Notes under the pieces: model-generated | The model's input: the letters and a program-made list of their open reading frames with translations, nothing else | What the model was told of the DNA's origin: nothing | Databases searched by the model: none | Translations under genes and position numbers: made by a program | DNA from: Salinarimonas sp. | GTDB lineage: Bacteria; Pseudomonadota; Alphaproteobacteria; Rhizobiales; Beijerinckiaceae | Direction of reading: 5' to 3' | DNA: 64,000 bases | Assembly (NCBI GenBank): GCA_020832565.1 | Contig: JAFIEI010000001.1 | Coordinates: forward strand, 1-64,000 | Shown: in pieces, positions 33,924-43,085 of the stretch | Position numbering within the stretch: position 1 is the first letter of the stretch | Layout: the number at the start of each line of letters is the position of its first letter

Positions 33924-34637
33924 TCAGAACGGCGTCACGCGGTCGTAGACCTGCTGGCCCCAACCGGGCTGCTGCACTTCCATCGAGCGGCCGCGCCCGC
34001 CATAGGAAATGCGCGCCTCCGCGATCTTCTCGTAATCGATGGTGTTGCGGGACGTGATGTCGCGCGGGCGCACGATGCCGGCGACGTTGAGGACGCGCAT
34101 CTCGTAATTGACGCGCACTTCCTGCGAGCCGCTGATCATCAGGTTGCCGTTCGGGAGGACGCTGGTGACGACGGCGGCGACATTGAGATCGATGCGCTCG
34201 GAACGGTCGATCGTGCCCTGGCCGCGCGAGCTGCTGCCCGAATTGACGCCGGCTCCGAAATCGCCGCCGACACCCGGCCCGCCGAGATTCCCGCCGAAAT
34301 CGAAGCCGATACTCGCTCCCGAATCGCGCGAGCGGCCCGTCGCGTTGTTGAGCCGCGCCTGGTCCGCCATGCGGATGCGCACCGTCACCACGTCCCCGAC
34401 CTTGAGAGCCCGGGAATCGGAGAAGAGATTCTCGCGGTTGTCGCTCCACAGCGAGTGGTAGGCCCGCTCGCTCTTGTCGGGAAAGGAGCCCGAGGGGAGG
34501 GATGCGTGATAGGCCGTGAGCCCGGAGCCGACCGGGGTCATGCCCGGTTCACGTCCGACCTCCGAGAAATCACTGGCACAGCCCGCAAGCAGGACCGAAG
34601 CGGCCAGCGCGGGCATTACGGCGGAACGGGTCTTCAT
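33924..34637 (-). CDS. flgH: Flagellar L-ring protein FlgH
   Basis: FlgH forms the outer-membrane L-ring bushing around the flagellar rod. The 237-residue precursor has a lipoprotein signal with lipobox LLAGC (C20), the SLWSDNRENLFSDSRALKVGDVVTVRI segment, a Gly-rich middle, and the C-terminal SGSQEVRVNYEMRVLNVAGIVRPRDI with NTIDYEKIAEARISYGGRG. It overlaps motE by ATGA and has GGAG upstream. Confidence 0.97.
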   Translation of the reverse strand: MKTRSAVMPALAASVLLAGCASDFSEVGREPGMTPVGSGLTAYHASLPSGSFPDKSERAYHSLWSDNRENLFSDSRALKVGDVVTVRIRMADQARLNNATGRSRDSGASIGFDFGGNLGGPGVGGDFGAGVNSGSSSRGQGTIDRSERIDLNVAAVVTSVLPNGNLMISGSQEVRVNYEMRVLNVAGIVRPRDITSRNTIDYEKIAEARISYGGRGRSMEVQQPGWGQQVYDRVTPF

Positions 34638-35173
34638 AGGGCATTCTCCTGGTCGAGGGCGGAGCCGGCGACGGTGCGGGTGAGAAGGGCCGCGCGGCCC
34701 GGCTCCATTTCGTTGAGGATGGCGCTGGCCTGACGCGGGTTGAGCTTGGCGATCACGGCGCTGGCGGTCTGGTTGTCCATGGCGGCGAGCTGGGCGGCGG
34801 CCGCATCGGGGCGCATGCGGGCATAGATTTCGATGACGCCTTCTTCCGCGCGACGCAGGAATTCCTCGCGGCGTGCGAGGTATTCTTCGTAGGCGGCACG
34901 CTCGCGGGCGAGGTCCTCGATGCGTGCTTCGATGCGCTCCTCGATCTCGAGCAGGGACTGCGCCTGCCAGGCGGCGCGTGCTTCGCGGGCGGAATCATGA
35001 ATGGCCGTGCAGTATCGCAGCACGTCCGAGGCTTGCCCGGTTTCGGGCTCCTCTGCGAATGCGGGGGCGCCCGTCACGGCGAGGGCGAGGCAACCGATGC
35101 CCGCCAGCGCGTGGCGCAGCCTGTTGCCGCAATACGACTTTCGCCTGATGCTCGCTGTTGCCGCCTTGACCAT
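34634..35173 (-). CDS. motE: MotE, periplasmic chaperone of the motility protein MotC
   Basis: A 179-residue secreted protein: signal peptide (about 1-40, ending APAFA-EE), a long coiled coil (about 65-115, EARIEDLARERAAYEEYLARREEFL) and a C-terminal MgtE-N-like helical domain (YARMRPDAAAAQLAAMDNQTA, LNPRQASAILNEM). In rhizobia this gene lies between flgI and flgH and is needed for MotC folding and motility. Here flgI is missing upstream; the response-regulator gene is divergent instead. Confidence 0.88.
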   Translation of the reverse strand: MVKAATASIRRKSYCGNRLRHALAGIGCLALAVTGAPAFAEEPETGQASDVLRYCTAIHDSAREARAAWQAQSLLEIEERIEARIEDLARERAAYEEYLARREEFLRRAEEGVIEIYARMRPDAAAAQLAAMDNQTASAVIAKLNPRQASAILNEMEPGRAALLTRTVAGSALDQENAL

Positions 35174-35312
35174 CGTTCGTGCCGCACCCTATCCATTGCG
35201 TGTGGCTCGGTGTAATCGTTCAAGCTTGCATCAGGCTGGAGCCGAGGCATGGCGGGCGGGGGCGTTCGTGATATCATTCGCTGATCGATGCAGCGGGTGG
35301 TTTGAGGAGACG

Positions 35313-35699
35313 ATGAGCATGAACGAGACGCGCGTCGGGGCTTCGCCCCTGAAGGTGCTCGTCGTCGATGATGATCTGCTGATTCAGATGGCGACGATCG
35401 ACATGATCGCCGAAATGGGCCACGCGGTTTACGCAGCGGCCTCGGCGCAGGAAGCGCTCGATAAAGTCCTGGACGGAGAGGGTGTCGATCTCGTGATCAC
35501 GGATCACGCCATGCCCGGCATGACCGGACTCGAACTCGCACGCAAACTGCGTGAGTCACGGCCCGACCTGCCGGTGATGCTCGCGACCGGATTCGACGAG
35601 ATTCCGGGCAACGAGCCCGGCGAGAATTGGCCGCGTCTGCGCAAGCCCTTTCAGCCCGACGAACTCGCCGCGCTGATGGGCCGCCTTTGCGGCGCCTGA
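35313..35699 (+). CDS. Single-domain response regulator
   Basis: A 128-residue stand-alone receiver. The acidic pocket D19-D20-D21 follows KVLVVDDD, the phosphoacceptor is D64 in VITDHAMPG, and K in RLRKPFQ closes the site. There is no output domain, so it probably acts by protein contacts, as in CheY/DivK-like proteins. ATG 35313 has GAGGAG just upstream; a second ATG lies at 35319. It is divergent from motE but not obviously part of the chemotaxis cluster. The cognate kinase is unknown. Confidence 0.9.
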   Translation: MSMNETRVGASPLKVLVVDDDLLIQMATIDMIAEMGHAVYAAASAQEALDKVLDGEGVDLVITDHAMPGMTGLELARKLRESRPDLPVMLATGFDEIPGNEPGENWPRLRKPFQPDELAALMGRLCGA

Positions 35700-35727
35700 A
35701 GCGGCGCCGCACGATCCGAGCGCCGGA

Positions 35728-36504
35728 TCAGTCCCGGCGCCGTTCGAGGCGCTGCGGCTCGGCGAGTTCCGGTGTCGCGAGCCTGCTGGTCCGCCGCGGC
35801 GGCGTGGTCTGCACGGTTGGTTCCTGCGTAATCGTGCTCTCGCGCGTGGAGTGTTGCGGCTCCATATACTCACGCGGCGGATCATAGCTGCGCGCGGCAA
35901 CGTCATAATCATACATGACAGGCGGCGGCACGATATGCGTGCGCACGCTGCTGCGCGGCGGGATGCCGCCCTGGCGCGGAGCTATGCCACCCTGGCGCGG
36001 CTGGGTGCCGTAGCTCCGGTAATAGCCGCGCGGCGCCCGGTAATCGCGGCGACCATAGTAGCGATCTCCACGGCGGTAGTCGCGATGGCGGTAATCGCGA
36101 TAGGGCCGGGTTTCGTAATAGTGGGGGTAGGTCTCGATCTGGAACGAGATGAACGGGAAGACACCCCCACGGCGTGGTGCGACGGGGCGCCCGATATCGA
36201 GATAGCGCCCGGAGACCCATCCGGTCGCGCCACGATGGCTGACATTGCACCAGCCGCCGCCCTGCGTGCAGGAATGAAGCTGCACGGGGCTGCCACGGCG
36301 CAGGACCACGATGACCGGGTACTGGGTCGAGGGTCCGGCGCGCATGTTGAGATCGGCCACGGTCACGGCACTTTGCGCCAGGGCCGGAGCTGTCGGCACG
36401 GCGAATGCAAAAAGGGCGCCGAGCGCCAGAAGAGCCGCACAAGAACGCAGGATCCGCCAGAGCGGACCGCCACGGTCTGGCGTGATCGCAGTTGTCGTCT
36501 TCAT
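35728..36504 (-). CDS. Secreted SH3-domain protein with Arg/Tyr-rich tail
   Basis: About 258 residues: a Sec signal peptide (to about PALAQ at 43), one bacterial SH3 domain (about 45-105, VTVADLNMRAGPSTQYPVIVVL to GWVSGRYLDIG) and a long low-complexity tail with repeated Arg-Asp-Tyr units (DYRHRDYRRGDRYYGRRDY) and two QGGI repeats. SH3_3 domains often bind peptidoglycan; the basic, aromatic tail may bind surfaces or nucleic acid. ATG 36504 has a GAGG upstream. Its stop faces that of the response-regulator gene. Confidence 0.75.
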   Translation of the reverse strand: MKTTTAITPDRGGPLWRILRSCAALLALGALFAFAVPTAPALAQSAVTVADLNMRAGPSTQYPVIVVLRRGSPVQLHSCTQGGGWCNVSHRGATGWVSGRYLDIGRPVAPRRGGVFPFISFQIETYPHYYETRPYRDYRHRDYRRGDRYYGRRDYRAPRGYYRSYGTQPRQGGIAPRQGGIPPRSSVRTHIVPPPVMYDYDVAARSYDPPREYMEPQHSTRESTITQEPTVQTTPPRRTSRLATPELAEPQRLERRRD

Positions 36505-36713
36505 CGTTTGACCTCGCCTCGCATCGTCCCCGACGGATACGGGGAAACAATCCGTAGGGGTCAGAGGCGCCGGAGCGGACGCGTATCCGTGTCCGTCACG
36601 CCTGACCCTCCCTCGGCTAACGGCGCAATCTGTCGCCGCGTTCCGCCGCCATGGATAAAGAGGGTCGCGCTCCTGCAAGTAAACGTCAAGGGTTCAGCGT
36701 TAGATTGCCTTGC

Positions 36714-38099
36714 ATGACCAGAGATCGCGTTTCGAAATTCGACACCATATCCGGACCGGATCGTCGCCGCCTCCTCACGGCGGGGCTAGCGCTTCCCACT
36801 GGAATCGCGGCGGCAGCGGGTGTGCTCGGCGGCACCCGCGAGGCACGCGCGGACATGCTGCGCGATGCGCGCGAATTCGGGCTGCAGCCTGACTCCGATA
36901 CCGATCAGGCGCCTATCCTTGAAGCGGCGCTGCGCGAGGCGGCACGCGGCGGCGCCGGCATTCACCTTCCGGCCGGTCGCTATCGCATCGCGCAATTGCG
37001 CCTCCCCGAGGGCGCCGTCCTGACGGCGGGGCCGGAGGCCGTGCTGGTTCAAGCCGCCGACGCGCCGATCCTGCAGGGGCGGGACCTGCGCCGCCTGCGG
37101 CTCGCCGGATTCGGCATCGCGGGGGCAAACGGATACTCCGCGCCGCTGGTGCAACTGGAACAGGTCGCCGATTGTCGGCTGTCGGAGATCATTGCCGACA
37201 CCGCAGCCGGAACCGCCTTTGACCTGCGCGGCTGCGGCGGTCTCGTCGCCCAATGCGCCGTCAGCCGGGCGCGCACCGCGATCTTCGCCAACGATTCCAG
37301 CGGTCTCGCCATCACCGGCAACGTGATCCGCGATTGCACCGATAACGGGATCCTGGTCTGGCGCTCGGAGAAGGGTGACGACGGCACCCGCATCCACGGC
37401 AACCGGATCGAGCGGATCGGCGCCGCGAGCGGCGGGTCGGGCGAATACGGCAACGGCGTCAACGTCTTCCGCGCCGGGGGGGTGATCGTCTCCGACAACG
37501 TGATCCGCGATTGCGCCTTCACCGCCGTGCGCAACAATGGCGGCGACCGGGTGCAGATCATCGGCAACAATTGCGCGAATTTCGGCGAAGTCGGCCTGTT
37601 CACGGAATTCGTCTTCGAAGGCTGCATCATCGCCAACAACATCGTCGAGAGCGCGGCCAACGGGATCGTCTCGACGAATTTCAACGAGACCGGGCGTCTT
37701 GCCGTGATTTCAGGCAATATCGTGCGCGGCAGTTTCCGCCGTCCCGACCCGCTGACCGGGGAGATCCTCTACGGCAACGGCATCTATGCCGAGGCGGACG
37801 CGGCGATCACGGGCAATGTGGTGGAGGATGTCGAAGTCGCCGGAATCGGGCTGGGCTACGGGCCCTACCTTCGCGATGTCAGCGCCTCCAACAACGTGCT
37901 GCGCGAATGCCGCTACGGTTTTGCGGTCTCGGTCGTCGACGGGGTCGGGCATGTCCAGATCACGGGCAACATGATTTCGCGCGCGCGCGAAGCGGCCGTC
38001 ATCGGTCTGCGCTGGACCGACGCCGCAACCGGCGACCTCCTCTCCGGGTCGGAACCGGTGCCGGAGCATATTCGGCTGGCGGGCAATCAGGCCCATTGA
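36714..38099 (+). CDS. Tat-exported parallel beta-helix protein (TIGR03808 type)
   Basis: A 461-residue protein of a Hyphomicrobiales-specific type. The N terminus has a twin-arginine motif DRRRLL (16-21) and a hydrophobic stretch ending near EARADM (45-48), so it is exported folded. The rest is a right-handed beta-helix, with rungs visible as repeats such as ITGNVIRDCTDNGI, VSDNVIRDCAFTAV, IIGNNCANFGEVGL and IANNIVESAANGI, as in pectate-lyase-like folds. Function is unknown; carbohydrate binding is a guess. Confidence 0.85.
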   Translation: MTRDRVSKFDTISGPDRRRLLTAGLALPTGIAAAAGVLGGTREARADMLRDAREFGLQPDSDTDQAPILEAALREAARGGAGIHLPAGRYRIAQLRLPEGAVLTAGPEAVLVQAADAPILQGRDLRRLRLAGFGIAGANGYSAPLVQLEQVADCRLSEIIADTAAGTAFDLRGCGGLVAQCAVSRARTAIFANDSSGLAITGNVIRDCTDNGILVWRSEKGDDGTRIHGNRIERIGAASGGSGEYGNGVNVFRAGGVIVSDNVIRDCAFTAVRNNGGDRVQIIGNNCANFGEVGLFTEFVFEGCIIANNIVESAANGIVSTNFNETGRLAVISGNIVRGSFRRPDPLTGEILYGNGIYAEADAAITGNVVEDVEVAGIGLGYGPYLRDVSASNNVLRECRYGFAVSVVDGVGHVQITGNMISRAREAAVIGLRWTDAATGDLLSGSEPVPEHIRLAGNQAH

Positions 38100-38201
38100 T
38101 GCGCAGCGCCGCATCTGCGCGTGCAGATCGGGCCTAGCGGCACGAGCCTTGCATTCTCACGTTGCGATGCAGCATATAGAGCATCGCATGAGGAGCGCGT
38201 G

Positions 38202-38843
38202 ATGAAGATGCAGGCATTGCCGGCGGATAATACGGAAAGCCGCACGCAGGAGCGTCATCGCCTCCATGAGGATGCGATCGCGCTGGTGATCGGGACGATG
38301 CTGGTCGCGCTCGGCATCACTTTCTATGCGCAGGCCGGAATCCTGACGAGCGGGCTAGCGGGACTGTCGCTTCTGCTCGATTATGCAAGCGGTTACGGCT
38401 TTCCGCTGATCTTTTTTGCGATCAACGTGCCGTTCTTCCTGCTGGCGCTGCGCCGGCTCGGACTCGCGGCGACCTTGCGCACGATCCTGGCGATCGGGCT
38501 CGTTTCCGTCTTCGCCCGCTATACGCCGGAATGGGTGCGCGTCGATGCGATCAATCCGCTCTACGCGGCCCTGTTCGGCGGTGCTGTGATCGGGGTCGGG
38601 CTGCTCGTCCTGTTTCGCCACCGCACCGGGCTCGGGGGGATCAACCTCGTCGCAATCGACCTGCAGGAACGCTTCGGCCTGCGCGCCGGCTATGTGCTGC
38701 TCGCCGTCGATCTCATCATCCTGGCCGCCGCCGCCGCTTTCCTGCCCGTCGAAAAGCTCGCACTCTCGGTGCTCGGCGCCGGCGTGCTCAACATGATCCT
38801 CGCGCTCAACCACCGCCCCGAGCGCTATCGCGGGCGGAGCTGA
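38202..38843 (+). CDS. YitT family membrane protein
   Basis: A 213-residue membrane protein with about six helices. The first, ALVIGTMLVALGITFYAQAGILTSGLAGLSLLL, matches the YitT/DUF161 start, and GLGGINLVAIDLQERFGLRAG matches the later loop. Unlike Firmicute YitT it lacks the C-terminal DUF2179 domain. Transport role unknown. GAGGAG precedes ATG 38202. The last 38 bases overlap the 3' end of the convergent molybdenum hydroxylase gene. Confidence 0.85.
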   Translation: MKMQALPADNTESRTQERHRLHEDAIALVIGTMLVALGITFYAQAGILTSGLAGLSLLLDYASGYGFPLIFFAINVPFFLLALRRLGLAATLRTILAIGLVSVFARYTPEWVRVDAINPLYAALFGGAVIGVGLLVLFRHRTGLGGINLVAIDLQERFGLRAGYVLLAVDLIILAAAAAFLPVEKLALSVLGAGVLNMILALNHRPERYRGRS

Positions 38844-41142
38844 TCGCGGCGAAGACCCGGTCCGGCGTCGCCGGAATGTCGAGATGGGTAATGCCGTAGG
38901 CGCGATGCAGGGCGTCGACCACGGCGTTCATCGCCGCCGGCGTGCCGCCGATCGTGCCGGCCTCGCCGGCCCCCTTCATGCCCAGCGCATTGGTGGTGCA
39001 GGGCACGTTGCGGGTCTCGAAATGGAAATTCGGCAAATCCGCAGCGCGCGGCAGGCGGTAATCCATCATCGAGGCGGTGACGAGCTGGCCGCTCTCGTCG
39101 AAGACGGTGCGCTCGTGCAGCGCCTGACCGATTCCCTGGGCGAGCCCGCCATGCACCTGACCGGCGAGCAGGAGCGGGTTCATGGTCATGCCGAAATCGT
39201 CGATGACGGTGTAGCGCATGATTTCCGTCTGGCCGGTATCGGGGTCGATCTCGACCTCGCAGACATGCGTGCCGTTGGGATAGGTCGCCTCCGGCGGCTT
39301 CCATTTGAACCGTGTCGCGAGGCTTTCGCCACTGCCGGCGGCGCGCGCGGCGATCTCGGCAAAGCTCACCGCCTTGTCGGTGCCGGCGACGCGCACCGCT
39401 CCGTCACTGATCTCGAGATCGGTCTCGCCGGCTTCGAGCATCTGCGCGCCCTGTTCGATCAGCTTCTGCGCGAGCTCGCGCGAGGCGCCGTCCACCGCCG
39501 CGCCGCCGACGGGAACCGAGCGCGAGCCGCCGGTGCCGCCGCCGGTCTCGATCAGGGCGGTATCACCCTGGATCACGGTGATCCTGTCGAGCGGCAGGTC
39601 GAGATGCTGCGAGACGAGCTGAGCATAGGCCGTCATGTGGCCCTGGCCGTTCGATTGCGTGCCGATCAGGACCTGCACGCTGCCGTCTTCGCCCATGCTG
39701 ATATCGGCACGTTCGGGGCTACCCCCTGCACAGGCCTCGATATAGGAGGCCATGCCGATGCCGCGTGCCTTGCCGGCTTTCTTCGAGGCGCGCAGACGCT
39801 CCTTGAAGCCGTCCCACTCGGCCACTTCCATGGCCCGGCGCATGGCCGCTTCGAATTCGCCGGAATCGTAGATTCGCCCGGTCTGGGTCGTATGCGGCAT
39901 GGCCTCGGGCTTGATGAAATTGAGCGCACGCACGGCATCGGGGCTCTTGCCGATCTCGCGCGCGACATGCTCCACGAGCCGCTCAATGACGTAGGCGGCT
40001 TCCGGGCGGCCCGCGCCGCGATAGGCGTCGATCGGGGGCGAATTGGTATAGTAAGCGCGTACCCGCGCATGCACGGCGGGGATGTCGTAGCAGCCCGGCG
40101 ACATCCGCGCTCCGCCCCAGGGGATGAACGGGGCAAATTGCGAGAGATAGGCGCCGAGATTGGCGGCGATGTCGATTTTCAGCCCGAGAAAACGACCGCG
40201 CCGGTCGAGCGCGACTTCCGCGCGCGTGATGTTGTCGCGACCCTGCGCATCGCCCAGAAAATGCTCGCCGCGTTCGCCGATCCAGGCGACGGGACGTCCG
40301 GTGACGCGCGCCGCAACGGCGCAGAGCGGGTATTCGCGATAGACGAAGATCTTGGTGCCGAAGCCGCCGCCGACATCCGGCGTGATCACCCGCAGCTTCG
40401 CGCGGTCCACCTTGAGGATGTCATCGGCGATGGTGTCGCGGATATCGTGCACGCCCTGGCTGCCGACGGTCATCGTCCAGCTCTCGTCATCGGGGTGGTA
40501 TTCCGCGAAACAGGCCCGCAACTCCATGAAATTGGCGATCAGGCGGTTGTTGACGAGCTCCAGCGCGACGGTGCGATGTGCCTTGGCGAAGGCCTTCTCG
40601 GTTTTCTTCGCATCACCGTGATCGGAATCGAAGGCGAGATTGGTGCCCAGTTCCGGCCAGACCAGCGGCGCGCCATCAGTGCGGGCGGCTTCGATTCCGA
40701 CGACGGGATCGGCGGTTTCGTAATCCACCATGACGGCTTCTGCCGCGTCGCGGGCCTGCTCGGCGGTTTCCGCCACGACGAAGGCGAGCGCGTCGCCGAC
40801 ATGGCGCGCGACCTCACGCGCGAGAACCGGATGTGGCGGAACGGCCATCTTCGAGCCGTCGGTATTCTTCACGGCGCCGGGGCAGGGGAGATCGCCCAGA
40901 TCGGCAACGTCGTCATAAGTCAGGATCGCCGCGACACCCGGCATGGCGCGGGCCTCGTCCAGACCGGAGAGCGTGAAGCGGGCATGGGCATGGCTGGAGC
41001 GCAGCACATGCGCCATCAACGCGCCCTCAGGGATCATGTCGCCGGTATAGCGTCCCATTCCGGTGAGGAAGCGCTGGTCTTCCACCCGTTTCGGCGCCTG
41101 GCCGATGCCGAACTTGCGTTGTGACGATGCAATTGCATCCAT
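38806..41142 (-). CDS. Molybdenum hydroxylase large subunit (form II CoxL / xanthine dehydrogenase family)
   Basis: A 778-residue molybdopterin-binding subunit. The N-terminal domain starts at KRVEDQRFLTGMGRYTGD; the Mo-domain contains GSQGVHDIRDTIADDI, PDVGGGFGTKIFVYREY, the active-loop AYRGAGRPEA and TTNALGMKGAGEAG with the catalytic Glu near the C terminus. AYRGAGR is the form II signature, not the AYxCSFR of true CO dehydrogenase, so the substrate is probably another heterocycle or aldehyde. The enzyme normally needs FAD and 2Fe-2S subunits; neither is adjacent. ATG 41142 has AAGGAG upstream. Confidence 0.9.
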   Translation of the reverse strand: MDAIASSQRKFGIGQAPKRVEDQRFLTGMGRYTGDMIPEGALMAHVLRSSHAHARFTLSGLDEARAMPGVAAILTYDDVADLGDLPCPGAVKNTDGSKMAVPPHPVLAREVARHVGDALAFVVAETAEQARDAAEAVMVDYETADPVVGIEAARTDGAPLVWPELGTNLAFDSDHGDAKKTEKAFAKAHRTVALELVNNRLIANFMELRACFAEYHPDDESWTMTVGSQGVHDIRDTIADDILKVDRAKLRVITPDVGGGFGTKIFVYREYPLCAVAARVTGRPVAWIGERGEHFLGDAQGRDNITRAEVALDRRGRFLGLKIDIAANLGAYLSQFAPFIPWGGARMSPGCYDIPAVHARVRAYYTNSPPIDAYRGAGRPEAAYVIERLVEHVAREIGKSPDAVRALNFIKPEAMPHTTQTGRIYDSGEFEAAMRRAMEVAEWDGFKERLRASKKAGKARGIGMASYIEACAGGSPERADISMGEDGSVQVLIGTQSNGQGHMTAYAQLVSQHLDLPLDRITVIQGDTALIETGGGTGGSRSVPVGGAAVDGASRELAQKLIEQGAQMLEAGETDLEISDGAVRVAGTDKAVSFAEIAARAAGSGESLATRFKWKPPEATYPNGTHVCEVEIDPDTGQTEIMRYTVIDDFGMTMNPLLLAGQVHGGLAQGIGQALHERTVFDESGQLVTASMMDYRLPRAADLPNFHFETRNVPCTTNALGMKGAGEAGTIGGTPAAMNAVVDALHRAYGITHLDIPATPDRVFAAISSARDSARGGG

Positions 41143-41287
41143 ATCAGCGACTCCTTGTGGCCTCACCGAGAAGGTTGCGCGTCCCACTCGATCCGTCAAC
41201 GTCCCGATCCCTTATTGGGCAGGGCATTCATGAAAAGAAAAGGATCGTCTTGTATGGTTGTGTCGGATTTTGACGGTGGGTACTGCG

Positions 41288-43075
41288 TTGGATATATCGG
41301 TCCGTCAGCGGCTGGCGCGTTTCAGGCGCGATTTCATGACTCTGGATTGGGTCGGGCGGAGCCGTGAAGGCGGCGGGCCGGTTGCGCGAGACGGCATCCT
41401 CGAAGACACGATCGCCGCGTATGGCGCCATCGGCCATGGCGGTGGCGTCGAATGGCATGAGGTTGGCGCTGGTTTCCGGGTTGAGGAACCCGCTGCGGGC
41501 GAGAATCTGGCGCCGGCACCGGAAGCCATTGCGGCAATCGATCGCCTTGCCGAGAGTGTGGGCGCCGAGGCCGCCGCTCTGGGCGAGATCGCGACCCGAG
41601 CCGACCGCGACGGGCGTGGTATCGCCATGGCGCAGGTGCGCGCCGCAAGCCGGGCTCTGTCGCTCCTCGCCGGACCGCAGCCGGATACGGGCGCGTCGTA
41701 TGACGAGGATGCGACCGGTCGCGGCGAGGATTTCGACCCGGCAGTCTGGCGCGCAGTCTTCTCGCAATTGCAGGATATTATCGGTGCGATCGGTGACAGC
41801 GCCCTCGAAAGCGGCCTCTGCGCCGTACGGGCCTCCTCCGCGACGCGCGGGTTTTTTGATTTTGCGCGCGAGGTCGATGAACTCGAACGCGCCTTGCGGG
41901 CCGGCTGGCCCGAAATCAGGCGACTCGCCGGGACCATCGAGGAGCATGGAACGCAAGCGGCCGCTCTCGCGGCGGAGCTGCGCATGACGCGGCGTGCGCT
42001 CGATGCGGCAGTGGCCGAGTTCGCCAGTGATACGCTGCCGCCTGCAGAGATCGAGCCGCTGATCAGGCACCGCCTCGCGCGGATCGGCACTGCTGCTGCG
42101 CAGGCAACGGGGATGGCGCGGCGCATTGCCGAGGAAGCCCGCGCCTGCCGCGAACTGATCGAAACACTGGTCGAGCAGTTCATGGTGATGGTCCGCGAAA
42201 CGCCGCTCGGAGATCGCCGTGCCGCGCCGCGCCTCGCGTTTTTCTCTCATTGCACCCTCGCCACCGCAACCCGGCAATACGCGGCGCGCACCATCGATAT
42301 TTCGATGACTGGCGCGCTCGTCACCCTCGACGTCACCGATGGTTTCCGTCGGGGCCAGCCGATTCGCCTGTTGTTGCCCGAAGCGCCGCCGCTGATGGGA
42401 ACGGTCGCCGGTATCAGCCAATACGGGCTGCATGTCGCTTTCGATATCGGGCATACGGTGAATGCCCCGGCGCGCGCCCCGCTGCGGCGGATGCTGAACG
42501 CCGTGCAACATCACGATGACGGTCTCGTCGCGCGGGTGCACGCCTTCGCGCGCGAGGTTCGCACCACGTTGGAGCGCGCCGTGGCCGAGGGAAGCTGCTC
42601 CCAGGCGGATCTGATCGCACCGCAGCTCGTCGCCCCGCGCGAGAGTGGCGCCACCAGCTATGGCCATCCCTGCGCGGACCTCTTTGCATATCATCTCGAC
42701 GCATTCATCGCCGGTTTGGTGCAACGCTATCCGGACATCGTTCATGCTGCCGCGATGGATCGCTCGGGATACGTGGCAGCGGGCGCCGGTGCGCGCTCTG
42801 CCGATGGTGAAACACCGCCATGGCAACCGGCCCAGCTGCGCCAGGACCAGGAATCGCGTCGCCATGCCCGGAATCTGCGCCCCTCGGTCGCGCATAATCT
42901 GCGTGATGGCGCCGGCCTCGTGCGGGTGATTTCGGTGCCGATCTTCATCGGGGGGCGCCATTGGGGTTGCGCCGAGATCGGCTTTCGCCTTCCCGAGATG
43001 GGGGAGGGGGGGGATCCAGCGGAAAACGGCGTACTGTTTGAGCAGGATCAAGGCGGGACCGACACGCCCGTATGA
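41288..43075 (+). CDS. PilZ-domain protein with a chemoreceptor-type C-terminal domain
   Basis: About 595 residues. The first 300 are Ala-rich helices, some coiled-coil. A PilZ domain follows (about 308-385) with both c-di-GMP motifs, RxxxR in RRAAPRLAF and DxSxxG in DISMTG (from about 337). The last 180 residues resemble the tail of alphaproteobacterial methyl-accepting chemotaxis proteins: HAAAMDRSGYVAAG, RHARNLRPS and VPIFIGGRHWGCAEIGFR. No membrane helix and no MCP signalling hairpin are present. It is probably a cytoplasmic c-di-GMP receptor. The start is uncertain (TTG 41258, TTG 41288 behind GGTGGG, or ATG 41336). Confidence 0.75.
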   Translation: MDISVRQRLARFRRDFMTLDWVGRSREGGGPVARDGILEDTIAAYGAIGHGGGVEWHEVGAGFRVEEPAAGENLAPAPEAIAAIDRLAESVGAEAAALGEIATRADRDGRGIAMAQVRAASRALSLLAGPQPDTGASYDEDATGRGEDFDPAVWRAVFSQLQDIIGAIGDSALESGLCAVRASSATRGFFDFAREVDELERALRAGWPEIRRLAGTIEEHGTQAAALAAELRMTRRALDAAVAEFASDTLPPAEIEPLIRHRLARIGTAAAQATGMARRIAEEARACRELIETLVEQFMVMVRETPLGDRRAAPRLAFFSHCTLATATRQYAARTIDISMTGALVTLDVTDGFRRGQPIRLLLPEAPPLMGTVAGISQYGLHVAFDIGHTVNAPARAPLRRMLNAVQHHDDGLVARVHAFAREVRTTLERAVAEGSCSQADLIAPQLVAPRESGATSYGHPCADLFAYHLDAFIAGLVQRYPDIVHAAAMDRSGYVAAGAGARSADGETPPWQPAQLRQDQESRRHARNLRPSVAHNLRDGAGLVRVISVPIFIGGRHWGCAEIGFRLPEMGEGGDPAENGVLFEQDQGGTDTPV

Positions 43076-43085
43076 TTCTGGGGGC

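Noticed and set aside
35713-35729. GATCCG/CGGATC hairpin between the response-regulator and SH3 genes
   Set aside because: Only a 6-bp stem with no T-tract and overlapping a stop codon; too weak to list as a terminator.
38884-41124. A 746-codon open frame antisense to the molybdenum hydroxylase gene
   Set aside because: The minus-strand protein has complete family motifs; the plus-strand frame has none.
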